Shown here: positions 25,501 to 36,662 of the stretch, one piece after another | Layout of the letters: every line of letters begins with the position of its first letter | Position numbering within the stretch: the first letter of the stretch is position 1 | Assembly (NCBI GenBank): GCA_002221725.1 | Contig: NJFT01000109.1 | Span: forward strand, 1 to 64,000 | DNA: 64,000 nt | DNA from: Scedosporium boydii | Taxonomy: Eukaryota; Ascomycota; Sordariomycetes; Microascales; Microascaceae | Direction of reading: 5' to 3' | Position numbers and translations under genes: made by a program | The notes under the pieces: generated by a model | What the model was told of the DNA's origin: nothing | Databases searched by the model: none | What the model saw: the letters and a program-made list of their open reading frames with translations, nothing else

Positions 25501-28500
25501 AGAAAAAGAGAGAGAGAGAGGCCTACCAAGTCCGAGGTTGCGTTACGCACCGGGGCGACGATGGTGGCGACAGCCCTTGGCCCGTTGCTCCACTTCCCTG
25601 CTGAATCAACGACGGTCCAGAGGACGGATCGCCGCGTACGGCATATGTAGCATGCCGCTTGCGATATGACGAGAACTGGGAATTGGTGTCGATTTCCCGC
25701 TAACTATTCGTCCAAGCCAGCCTGCATACATTTCATAATAGTAACGAAAGCCGTGGCCCGCCTGCCTGCCGGGGAACGAAGGACGCAAGGGAGAGCCGAT
25801 AAGTATCCATAAATGAGAAAGTGGTGGGACCAGTTAACCGTTTCCTGACCTGGCCAGGCCATGCATGGTATAAGTTCTATAAGACCTGCGAAGTGTTGCG
25901 GCTAATCATTGCCTTGGGGCGGCGGAGTTGCTTCGCCGATTATTTCCTGATATTGTTGCATCCTTCATTGGTCTTCGTCATTGTACTTGTACTGACCTTC
26001 GAGTGGCCAGCCGGGCTCGAGGGTTTCGCCCTGTTATAAAAAGAGGGAAAAAAAAAAAAATCAAAAGAAAAGGAAAATAGCACCACAATTCACAAAGGGC
26101 CAGTCTAGGTAATGCACTTCCACCGAAAAAGGACAATTTGGACGTACGGTGACAATGCAGAAGCCGCACCTGCAACTTGTCCTCGTGCCGTGCAGCTCAA
26201 GACAGGATGGCGGCGGACCTTCCCGCAATTTGGACGCACGAGGGAGGGGAAAAGGGATATGGTGAACCTTTAACCCCTCCACTCAATATCTTTCCCGTCC
26301 CCGTTGCTTCTGGGTCCCTTTCCCGGCCTTGGGGGCTAGCTGAGAGTAATGGAAAAAGTTTTCTCGACCAGGAGCTTACTTCCAGTTTGCCTACACTTGC
26401 CCCATCACCACCCTCCTTTTCGGATGGGCTTCCTGTTCGTGATATATGCCAGTGATGGAAGGCGAATCTAGCCTTTTTTGACAAGAATTCTGCCACCGCC
26501 CGCCTTGATAACCAATCCGTTGTGGTGCAGTTGCTGTGCGATGTGCTGCATACATGCAAAATATCTCCAGGGGGTGGACATGCCAACAATCCTATAGGCT
26601 AACATGCCCGGACGGATAGGACATCCGGTTTCCGGGCCTAGGGTTCATTGTGGAGGGGGGAACACCCGTTGACACTTTCTACCCAAGGCTACTACTTCGT
26701 TGAAAGAGGAAATTTTCATGAAGAAATCTCGGTGATTTTATCGAGGCATTTAACGAAATTTGAGCGATTATTGCAGTGCATACAGGTCCACAACGGGTCC
26801 CGTTGAGGCCTTGGCCTAATGCAGTGGCCCTGTCGAGAAGCGGAACAGATGCATGGAGGGTGTAATTGAAGAATGAGGGACCCGCGAGGCCCTCTTCTCG
26901 TGTAATCGAAATGGGACATTCCGAGATGGAAAGTAGTCACGGAGCAGGAAGGTCGAAAGATGTGAGTGGGGGGTGGGTGGACTTGGGACGAGCTCTGGTT
27001 AGGCGAGGCCCGCATACGTGAACTATGCGTACTTCGTAGGATGAGGCGGACAACGCGGGCACTTAGGTGAGCTCTGCATTCAACAGACCACTTGGCCAGC
27101 CATTCCAGGGAGATGGCGTTCGGGGTAGGACAGCATTTATTGCAACACGCCGGATGCAGTCCTTCACCTCCACGCCGAAAGACATCAGACCATTGATTGT
27201 TTGGTGTCTTAGATGAGGAGTCTCTATCTCGCGGGTCTGTTATTGGAAAGAGGTAGCCGGGCTTGGACCGATACCCGATGGCTAGCGAGAGTTGTAAAAA
27301 CTGCTGCTTGCGTGATCTCGACGACCATCGCAGGCAGCTAATCCGTGTAGAGTGCAGAAGAAAAGGCAAAACATTGTGTAGTACCGCAGACGGTGGGTTG
27401 GATGCTAGAGCGAGTTCCATGTTAGTCTGCCGCCTCAACACTCACGAGACTTGCACCCTTCACCGTCCCTTGATGGGCGGGTTGTCAAGTAATGTCGAGA
27501 CTCCATATCTGGGCCTAGAGAAGGGGAGGGTGCAAGTGCTACGCGAAGCTATCATCAAGGAGCTCGGTGGTTGGAATACGAGAAATTGTAACAATGTGCT
27601 CGCTTCAATGGTGTTGAAGAAAGGGTGCCTAGTGGGTAGTAGCTCGTCTCGTGCAGGTAATCCGGAACACACCTAGAAGGAGAAGCTCTGGATGCTTTAT
27701 TCTGATCCGTTTTCGGGATTTGGCTCAGCATCAAGATGAGGTCTCTTATGACTAAGCAGGCGACGACATCGTCATCGAGTCGTCCTTGATAAACGTCGTT
27801 ATGGGCTTGCTTGTTACTAAGTATGCTGGGTTTGTGGCTTTTGATCAGAGATGGGATGGGGATTTGTCTCTATTGCACGTCATAGGTCATGTTTTGAGAC
27901 TCTGCCAACCTTGCGCTCGCATTCGACTTGGGGGGTTTGCGCCAGAGTATGTCGGTATTAGCTCGATATGTGTCTGCCAAGAATGCAACGGACTTGGCGT
28001 TCTTCACCACTATTTTCCCGAACACCGAGACACATCCCCAAACAATTCCCCCTCTGGTTAGTAAATTCGTATCTCTATTGGGTATCGCGCAAACACTCTT
28101 GGCTTTTGCGCGTGGTCGTGAAGAAGAAATGGTGCGGCGGAAAAAGAGGTCATACGGTGGCCCTGCATTCTGGACGTGGCGGTCACCCTGCGAAGATATC
28201 GTGAAAAAAAAAAAGAGCGCAATCGGCGGTCAGCATGGGCAAGGTGCTACACCCGCTGCTCCCCATCGTGAAACCAAGACAGCCAGACACCAAGAGATCG
28301 TGAAGCGCAATATCAGGCTGTTCGGCTGGGCCGGCAACCGGCCAAGCACGATCGAGCAAAAACTAAGCATCTTCTTGAGACTCGAGCCGTCTGCCTTTCT
28401 TGAATTCTCGGATTGGCAAATATAAACCGGATGTGCTTGCATGCCACCCCTCATGAAAAATCGGCGCGTTTGTTTGGTATTATTAGTCGACAGCTTTGGT

Positions 28501-29060
28501 GGGCCGCGCCTGGCTCGGCCAGGCCCAATTACCCCAGACTAACCCAAACTCGAGACCCTCAATTATCCTCGTTCCACTCCCCAGCCTGGCTATAGCTTGC
28601 CTCTGAAACACTGTTGCGCCTGCAACAAACAACACCCCAAAAAGTTTCTCTTGCCTGGCCAGCTTGTTTGCACAAGACCTCTCTCGTCTCCAGACCTCAT
28701 AAAGAAGAAGCAAGCAAAACTTAATATCCTTGGCTGCCAATGTTACCCATGCCCGAAACAAAGTAAACGCGCATCCCCCTTGGGCTGAGAGATATCGTCA
28801 CGATGCGGGAGTAGGCGATATGATGGGAGGACATTAATCTCGAGGGGGCGGATACGGGACAATTAGAAAGCAGGCTTATGACGCAGGTGGATCGAATCGT
28901 AGAAAACTGAGCTGAGCGGCTGCCGACGGGCCGGAGAGAAACATAACGACGAGATTTTTACATGCAAAATTGGGCCTTTAAAATCGGGCATTGGGCTTAG
29001 CAATGAGACCAGAACCAGCACGGAAAGAGGCGTTTTTTTTTTTTTTTTTTTTTTTTTCCC
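22501..29060. other. Gene desert, central segment with homopolymer-rich blocks
   Basis: A strong TATA-like box (CTATAAAAAGGAG, near 22557) follows a pyrimidine-rich stretch and is not followed by any recognisable coding frame. T-rich DNA at 22938-22990 and A-rich DNA at 24085-24150 and 26041-26075 interrupt the segment. The longest frame (26716-27441, -) has no ATG at its upstream end, contains a copy of the dispersed 9-mer and resembles no family. Motif copies lie at 22998, 24652 and 27030. No supported gene. Confidence 0.45.
29033..29057. repeat. 25-nt poly-T run
   Basis: An uninterrupted run of 25 T in the gene desert. No target-site duplication or retroelement-like sequence is visible on either side. 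Confidence 0.9.
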
Positions 29061-30012
29061 TTTCCCGCCACGATGGTTTGAGCCAGTGGGGGGGAACACA
29101 GGACGGTTTAGTTTCCGATGGTCAAGTAAATTCGGCGATTGGGATGGGAGGGGATATTGCATCTTGGAGCGGGGATGAGGATACATTATTTTGGCACCCA
29201 TCGGCGGCCCCGTTGAGTCTTGCTCCATTCGATACAGCGACCCAGGTCGACGGGCGATTAATGCCTGACATTTATCTCTCTTTTCCTCTCCTGAGGCACG
29301 ACATGGACTTCATTGGATCGGAAGAGTGTAAGGCAACCAAATTCCCTCAAACCGCCTCCACTTACAACTACGCGCAAACCCAAAGCAAGCACCTGGCTGG
29401 TCGCGCAGGTTTTAGACCGAGCCGAACGAGCTTCTTGTCGCGAGATGAAGCAACGTTGCCCATCTGGAAGATGCCAGTGGAGAGGCGTCGGCGGAGGGGT
29501 GGCCGTAGCTAAAACGCCCCGACGACGACGACGGTCGCACATTGATCTAGTCGTGTATTATCGGAGACCACACGGCCTGGGGGATATGCGGGAGTGCCGG
29601 CGGTGTCCTACTTCGTAAGTTCGTATCGTCGAGTAGCTAACAGGATGAACAGGGGGATTGACTGGGGCAGGCCAAGCGCTGCCCAACTCGGCGGTGCCAA
29701 TGGTCTCGAAATCCGACCTGGTCCAAAGAACGAAGACCTCGTGACACCATCCCACATATCACTTCCCTTGCTTTGGCTACCGATGCTGTTTCATTTTAAT
29801 CCAACCACGAGCGGCAGTCCAAGAATTGCAAATCCCGCTCTCAGGGGAACATTGAAAAGTTCCCCACCCCTCATTTATCAAAAAGCGAAAACAAGAAGGG
29901 GGAAAATGATGAAGAAGTCGCAGTCGCAGTGATGATGGAGACTTGGGGAGAGGCTCCGCGTGGGCGAGACAGAGTCTCACGCAAGGTTCAAGTCCCTGCT
30001 TCGTGCTTGGTA

Positions 30013-30024
30013 CGAAGTACTTCG
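30013..30024. repeat. 12-bp perfect palindrome CGAAGTACTTCG
   Basis: A perfect palindrome flanked by TA on the left and CA on the right. The 20-bp palindrome at 35701-35720 has the same flanks and the same CGAAGTAC/GTACTTCG half-sites. It includes an exact copy of the dispersed 9-mer. Confidence 0.8.
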
Positions 30025-32942
30025 CACCAGTTGCGAGTTCCTTCTTCGAAGATAACGACGGCAAAGGATCTCCAACACAAGCGGGGATGCTTTTGTACAT
30101 TGATCAATCGATGTAATTACTTGCGCTTGTAGGCATGTACCTCTCTTTCGTATGAAAGTACCATTTTTGGGACTTACGCAGGGAGAGAACGCATGAAAAC
30201 ACCCAGATACTTTGTATAGATACATGGTTCAGTACAAATATACTAAAACTACTTCTCACGCATCATAGGGCTAGGTTACCATTTTTGACGTCAAATGGAG
30301 AACGGACCAGCCCAGAAGTCAGATGCAATACGTCAGAAGTCTCGCGCACATACCTCATCGATCCATCTCCAGCTCTCGGACACCCCTCCTCAATCGCTCA
30401 ATCCACTCCCTCCACGGGCCATCTCCCCCATGTTCTCATGTTCTCGAGGTGGTCTCGAAGCTCTTGGCGCTGTTCCTGGGTCCCGATCCCTCGCCGCCAA
30501 TTAAGATGAGATTTAGAGACGGTGTCTCTCGTTCCTGACCTGGTTAAGGAAGACCCAGCGCCAAGAGTCCGCCCTCTTGCTACCTACCCCCTTGGAGGTT
30601 TCTTTTCTCTCTTCCTGCCCCCCTTCCCCTTCTCTTGTCCCTTTGCTGTACGAAGGAGCTTTCGCCCTCCTGTCCCCTTTCTGTCCTGTGCCCAGTCTGC
30701 CCAGCCTAGCCCAAACAAACCACACACGCCACCCCCCAGCCCAGGCCTTACTTCGTTCGTACACCACATAGCTTTTGCCAGCTCCCCCCTTTCCCCCCAC
30801 CGCCAAGATCGCTTCTCGTGCCCCAAATCCGGCTTGGCTTCTGGCTTGGCCGCGGCTGGATGGTGATTCAAGAGTTCTAAATAGCCGCTTTCAAGATTCT
30901 CCAGGACGACCACTTGTAACGGTGATTGTGATCATCCAGGTTCAGGTGATGGAGGGGTCAGCGCGAGAACAAATGATGCCAGCCCATTTCAACCCTCGGT
31001 AGAAGCCGTACTGTCACACCCCCCCCCCTCTCGAAGCGTTGTGACAGAACAGCGTCCCCCATACATCAAGTGCAATGCGCAGAATCAGCTTCTGGCGCGT
31101 ATGGGACCACAGTGCTGGGTTTCAATACTACTCTTCGTCGCTGCCTCCCCTGCCAATATGCCTTACTCCGTAATCGTTCTTCTGTGAGGGGAGATGCTGC
31201 CGTCACCCCTTTGATCATGGTTCGAGCACGCGCATTCTCGATCTCGGTGATTATTGGCTGCATTGATATCTCGTGGGCCATGACTTACATTGCTTCGCAT
31301 CAAAGCAGAGAGCATTGGCAGCATGCAGTTTCCTGCTGGGGACTCGAGAGCTGTTGTTGCTCTCTGCCTACTACATCGTACTGGATTGCTCCCCCATTCC
31401 GGACGCACGCCAAGACCAACGTGCCTCTTAGCACAGAGGCACCTTATTCGTAGCATCAAGTGAGAGGAAATGGCCACATGACGATGCTGGGTCCCCATGA
31501 GCACTGCCTACGAAATGTCGGTGAAACGTCAGCTCCCAGGTAATTCTGAGTGCGGGTACCAATAGAGCTAGCGACATAGACTCATTCTTTTCCCCTCATC
31601 CATGTTTGGGCTTGCAAGAAAAAGGGAGCTCGACGATCCGGTCGCGGAGATGCCATCGTCGACTTGAAAGCTTTCACTTTCCGTATTTGCACGCCCCTTT
31701 GACGCCATTCCATTCCATTCTGACTTTTGGAGTCCACCACTTGTTGTTTTCTCATTATGCCCCACCTTTTTCTTCTTAGAATTTACCAAGCCATTGACTC
31801 ATGCTCGTACGTCGTACTCAGTACTCGTGCCCTCGGATATGCATTACAGCGAAGCTAAAAAAGCGCCATATCAATCCGAGGTTTTCGTATTGCAGAACCC
31901 CACACGAACGAAGTCGGTTTTGGCACCCGATATCCATGAGGACCTGAGCCTTGGCTCAAAGTAGGCCCAAAGAAGTGTGTAGTCGCCAAATGCGGTGAGA
32001 ATAATACCACCGCGGCGGACACTGGAAGGGCCTTCTGGGCCGGAAAAGGCAAGAGTTGTGGTTTCCCCACATTTATGTTCGTTTCTTGTCTCCCGCTGTT
32101 TTTGTTTCTCGTAACTATAGCTGGTATCGCAATTATGCTAATAATACTTTTTCGGATGTTATCGTCGCAAAACCTTAGTGGCACTATTCCCGGCGCGGAC
32201 ACTCGAAGGATTCTTGAGACAATCCGAGGACTGGACTAGCAAGGGGGCATTGCGAGCAAGGCGCAGCCGTTAATCCAAAAGAATGTGACGATATTTCTGC
32301 CAACTTTTTTCCATCTTTTGTCCATGGAAAACTTGGATATCTTGCCCGAGGAAGAGGCGATTCGCGGACATTAAAGGAATGGTGAAACGAGGATCGAAAC
32401 GAAACTTGATCGACAGGACAAGAACGGACGATCGCAGGTGGCAGGAATGGCATTTCAAGGGACATATGCAGGCTTGGCAGCCCAAAAAAGCCGGGGACTC
32501 GCAGTTCTTACGCCTCCATCTCCACCATTCAGGTATTCGTATCCTCGGGACAATACCTATAGTGAAGTCATAGGCCTTCTAGACAATATGATGGTATGGG
32601 GAAGGAAGACACGTCAGGGGCGCGTATCTATCAATGAAGTTGGTTGTCTAAACATGTTGGTTGCTCTTTTTTTATATCTTTCCAATTTTTTTCCCTCGCT
32701 GTTTCACTACTTGCGCGTACGTGGCGGTTGCCGCCGCCGTGCTCTTCGGAGTCGGCAGCTCAAAGGCGTGGTGGATTAGGGAACGACATGCCCAGAAGTG
32801 TTTGGCGACAAGGCTGCATCTTGGATTGGACCTCGGAGGACTTGGAGGAACAGGTCCCTTTTTTCCTTTTTTCCTTTTTGTTTTGTCTTTTCCTTTCCGG
32901 CTTGTCTCCCCCGCATATTACATACTTGCAGCAGGCCAGCAG

Positions 32943-32960
32943 GCAACGCAACGCAACGCA
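32943..32960. repeat. Short tandem repeat, 5-bp unit
   Basis: The unit GCAAC occurs about 3.6 times without mismatch in non-coding DNA. Confidence 0.75.
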
Positions 32961-33834
32961 GTGCACGACGCCGCAAGCGAGAACCAGCCAGCAGCCAGCC
33001 CCCCTAGTCCATCATAGATGTGCCCAAAGGCACGGCCTACATAATGATAGCTAGGGTATTCAATGGTAGGTAAATTGAGCCAACAATGTGGCCTCGTCAT
33101 ATCTCATAAAAAACCCCAACGTCTGCAGCCTGGAAGAGTTGATCCGGACACCCTGCCATTCGACAACGCACAGCAGCGCGTGACATGGCCTGGCGGAAGG
33201 CGCCGCTCACTTTATCAAGACGAACAACGAACTTGATACTACTTCGTGCTGGGGTTTGAATTGGCATCAAATGAAGACGAGGATATTAGCGCAGGACCTG
33301 CTTCGTAGTTCCTCCATGACTGTGGTGATAGACGCAGATCCCTTTTAGGAAAAACCCGGATCGTATCGCGTTCATTCACCCCCTCTTCCCTTTCCCCCTT
33401 CATGCTAGATGTTATTAGTGAACTTTCTTTTACCCCTAAGCTCGTTCAAGGGTAGGCGGGGGCGAAACGGGATAAGATTGAACATGGGGACCGAGAAGTC
33501 CTGTTTCCAGATTCACATCTTACTTTGGAGCGTTGTTCCAGTGCGATGGATTGACTAGTCAAGGGTAAAGGAACATAAAACAGGGACTTGTCGTCTAACC
33601 AATGCGAGATTGATTGCGATATCTCTTGGGTTGGGAAGGGGAAGGAGCGCTAGAGGATCCTTCAATTACAATGACGTCATCTGAGGCTAGCAACACGGGG
33701 TACTGGATAACGTAGCAGTGTACATTAAATTGAGCCTTGGACAATGTACCTATTCTTAGCCTCATATTACAGCAATCCAACCGCCCCTTACGACATCGCA
33801 CCGCCCTGTAACAATTTAAAGTGCGTGCCCTTCA

Positions 33835-33849
33835 TACGAAGTACTTGTA
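33835..33849 (+). repeat. 15-bp dispersed repeat, copy 2 (TACTTCGTA family)
   Basis: TACGAAGTACTTGTA, identical over 15 bp to the minus strand of 21817-21831. It lies about 140 bp downstream of the tRNA gene 3' end. Confidence 0.7.
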
Positions 33850-33970
33850 AGACAAAAAACACTGATTATCTGATGCGTCTACTTTTTAAACGGAAAAGAA
33901 GAAAACTTAGAAAAAATGAAAAAAGAGCAAAATAAATAAAAGAGGCAGTTGGGGCATGGAAAAAAATAGG

Positions 33971-33979
33971 AAAAAAAAA
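33971..33979 (-). terminator. Pol III terminator of the initiator tRNA gene
   Basis: A run of nine A on the + strand, so T9 on the tRNA strand, beginning 10 nt past the discriminator base. This is the expected RNA polymerase III stop for the tRNA transcribed toward lower coordinates. Confidence 0.85.
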
Positions 33980-33989
33980 GGAAATTTTA

Positions 33990-34061
33990 TAGCATTGCTA
34001 GGTTTCGATCCTAGGTCCCCTGGGTTATGAGCCCAGTGCTCTACCCCTGAGCTACAATGCT
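33990..34061 (-). tRNA. Initiator tRNA-Met (CAT), intronless
   Basis: The minus strand folds as a full 72-nt cloverleaf. The 7-bp acceptor is AGCATTG with CAATGCT plus an A discriminator. The D stem is GCTC/GAGC, the anticodon arm is CTGGG-CTCATAA-CCCAG with CAT anticodon, and the T arm is CTAGG-ATCGAAA-CCTAG. Four features mark the eukaryotic initiator rather than the elongator: an A1-U72 first pair, three consecutive G-C pairs closing the anticodon loop, A54 in place of T54, and A60. CCA is not encoded. The internal promoters are visible: an A box around TAGCTCAGGGG and a B box around GGATCGAAACC. A T9 terminator follows 10 nt downstream. The gene stands alone, more than 8 kb from the nearest supported protein gene, in the gene desert. 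Confidence 0.95.
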
Positions 34062-35374
34062 GTGTTTCTTGCTTATTGCTTCACTACGTCGGTCCCACTT
34101 TAGAGCTTGGGGAAGTGCTCGTGCTCCTTTCGCAACCATAAAACGTGATGGCTCCCTTCAGGCATTAAGCAAATTGAAGAGAATCTAAACCCGTAGATAA
34201 CATAAGGACAAAATGGCGACAACGAAGTTCACGGGCAAAACATGTGTAGTTCAGACTCTCTTAAAACAAACCAAGGTGCGCGCTATTAGCTTCGTCAGCC
34301 AAGGAAGACATTTCACCCAGAGCAAAGCACACTCACCGAGCGGGCGCTTACAAACGCACAAAGACAAGATCGACAACATGCGGACGGCGTAACCATTGCT
34401 CAACGATGATTGTTCTATGTTGTCCTATAGGATATGCCGCACCTACCCTTATGATCTCAAAACGCTCCGTCGACTCTCTTGCACGTTATCATGTGGGGAA
34501 GTTGCTCATACCCCCTTCGCCCAAGTCTCTCAAGATATTCTGTTGTACACAATAGTATTGCAATCAATAGCATCCAATATCCAGATACAGTTTAACTACT
34601 CGATGCAGGGAGGGTGGATGGTAAACTTTTGGGCCTTGTTGCTGGCACTGCTCCGATCGTGGCTTACTGTTTCTGTCAGACTTCTGATGTGCGCCTTGTG
34701 CCGGCTGAGCCTGCCCAATTATAGTGTCATGATGGTCTCAATCAACCCTTGATAAACAGGCTCATGGCTCTTGCCAGGGAACTGCAATTACTTGGGAGCC
34801 GCATTTTCTTGGTTATTCCCTCAGGCCAAGGGACCTCTGGTGCCACGTCACAGGGTTTCTAGCACGCTGAATGCTGGCTGACCCCCCGTTCCATGTGCCG
34901 ACAGGGCCAAGTGAGTAGCCCCCCCATTTTGTTGTGCACGACAAGCGCCCTTGCCCCCGGTAAAAGGGAAATGGAATGCAATAACGATTTGATGTTGGAA
35001 TGACGAGCCTGGGCTGGCCTGCGAGTGAGCACCGCACTAAATTACAGAGGGCCCTATTGGTTCCCTCGAAGGGGTGTGCCCCGCCGGGACCAAGGTTGTT
35101 CGTGCAATGTTGAGGAGTCAGTCGCCCGACAAAGTCTCAATCAAATAATCGGCGGTTTTTTTTTTTTAGTTGGTGGCCCATTTCTTCACTGTGCGTATTG
35201 TTGCTGCAAGGTAATGAGAGCTTATTGTTGCTTCAATTGCTTCAAGAGGCAATGTGAGGGAGGCCGCCGAGGACCACAAGAGAGACCGGTCCGCCACTAC
35301 TCAGGTAGTGACATCTAATATGGACTGATGCTAAGGAAAGCAGAGAAAATAGGAACTTTAAGTTTAGAGCTTCC

Positions 35375-35402
<28 letters not shown>
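35375..35402. repeat. 28-nt poly-T run
   Basis: An uninterrupted run of 28 T in the gene desert, 300 bases before the 20-bp palindrome. No retroelement flank is visible. Confidence 0.9.
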
Positions 35403-35405
<3 letters not shown>

Positions 35406-35700
35406 ACTCCCCACTGGACAAGCTCCGAGCTCGAGTTCTTGACCCTGTGTGCACAGGTAGTTGTGACATTACCTTGATCACTAACTGGGTAGAGGTTTGT
35501 TTGTTTTCCATGGACGGAGAACGGGAATCAACATTGGAGCATTTCACTCTTGACTATGCCCTCGCTCCACTTTTCCTACTTCGAACGGCAGGTATAGTAG
35601 CAGCATGGGCCCATGTGCGAGGCGGGCGGGAAACGGGAAACGGGAAAGGAGGAGAAGACGACCAGAGGAGAGAGCTTGGAGTCCATTTTGCCAAGTTCTA

Positions 35701-35720
35701 CGAAGTACGTACGTACTTCG
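35701..35720. repeat. 20-bp perfect palindrome of the TACTTCGTA family
   Basis: CGAAGTACGTACGTACTTCG reads identically on both strands. It carries the half-sites CGAAGTAC and GTACTTCG separated by GTAC, and is flanked by TA and CA, the same flanks as the shorter palindrome at 30013-30024. The dispersed 9-mer TACGAAGTA occupies 35699-35707. Confidence 0.9.
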
Positions 35721-36591
35721 CAGTGTTTCATGGCAGCTAGGAAAGAATGGGTCCTATCATCGCCTAGCAGTCTCAGAGCGAGAAGCTGTCAAACGCCATT
35801 GCTTCCAGGCTCAGTACATCGATCGACGTAGGTATCCTCTTCCTCCCTGGGGCTACGCACTCTCATCTGGTCGTTTTGCCTGATGATACTACAAGCGAGT
35901 TGATGAGAAGGGTACCTCTTGGCCCATGCCAGCTTAAGAGGTCAAAAATGGGGTTCCCTTGAAGAATAAGTCCCCTTGCACCCGGGCAATGGATGCTACC
36001 TGTTTTTTTACCTCTTTTGTGACCTGTTCCCCCCTCCTTTCCAGCAGTCGTTGGCCTCGCCCAACCCCTTTCGTCCAATCAGGCACAGCTCAGCCTAGGG
36101 ATTCTGGGGTGTGCTTATTATCGCCGAGCCATACTCGGCGCTCTTAGACGGGGGTGATCGTGATTTTTCGTTCTGCGACCTCTCCCTAAGCTAGGAAACC
36201 GATTTTCGTGGGGGGTCTTGCGCCGTGGCATGCGGCGGCAAAGAGGATTGGGCTTTCAGCACGGCCATGTCATGTCCGAAGGGGTAGTCCAATCATAGCC
36301 ATCATCACCCTCAGAGAGTCGAATATGAATTTCCTGGGAGTGATAGAGATGAAGTGGGTATCTGGCGGGTTATGCTCGATAAAAAAACAATACACTGGGT
36401 TATCGTGACATTTCAATATCAGACACATTAGAAGAACCTCCATGACTGTACTCTGTACCTGGCCTGGCCCACTTTGTTCTTTCCTTGCTCAATCCGAGCT
36501 GCTGACGACACCCCTCTTCTCTCAATCCCACGATAACCTCATGTTTTCTGGTGACCGCCCATTCCCCATTTTTACTTGCTTGTTTCTTTGC

Positions 36592-36662
36592 ACTCTTCCC
36601 TCCTCTCCCCCATCTCCCACTCTCTCCCCTTCCCTCCCCTTTCCCTCTCCCCCCCTTTCCCC
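36592..36662. repeat. Polypyrimidine (C/T) low-complexity tract
   Basis: About 70 bases that are almost entirely C and T on the + strand, with irregular CTCC/CCTTTCC units. It may be a promoter-type pyrimidine tract of an unrecognised transcript or simply low-complexity DNA. Confidence 0.7.

Larger units (their letters stand above)
29061..33970. other. Gene desert, segment before the tRNA gene
   Basis: No supported protein gene. Exact TACTTCGTA/TACGAAGTA copies lie at 29609, 30011 and 33835; the second is embedded in a 12-bp perfect palindrome. A GCAAC tandem repeat lies at 32943-32960. Open frames are short or lack ATG starts. Confidence 0.5.

Noticed and set aside
26716..27441. 241-codon open frame on the minus strand in the desert
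   Set aside because: There is no ATG at its upstream end, its Ser/Arg/Pro-rich composition looks like translated non-coding DNA, and it contains a copy of the dispersed 9-mer.
28991..29512. Open frame spanning the poly-T run at 29033
   Set aside because: The poly-Phe stretch comes from the homopolymer and the rest is not recognisable; treated as chance.
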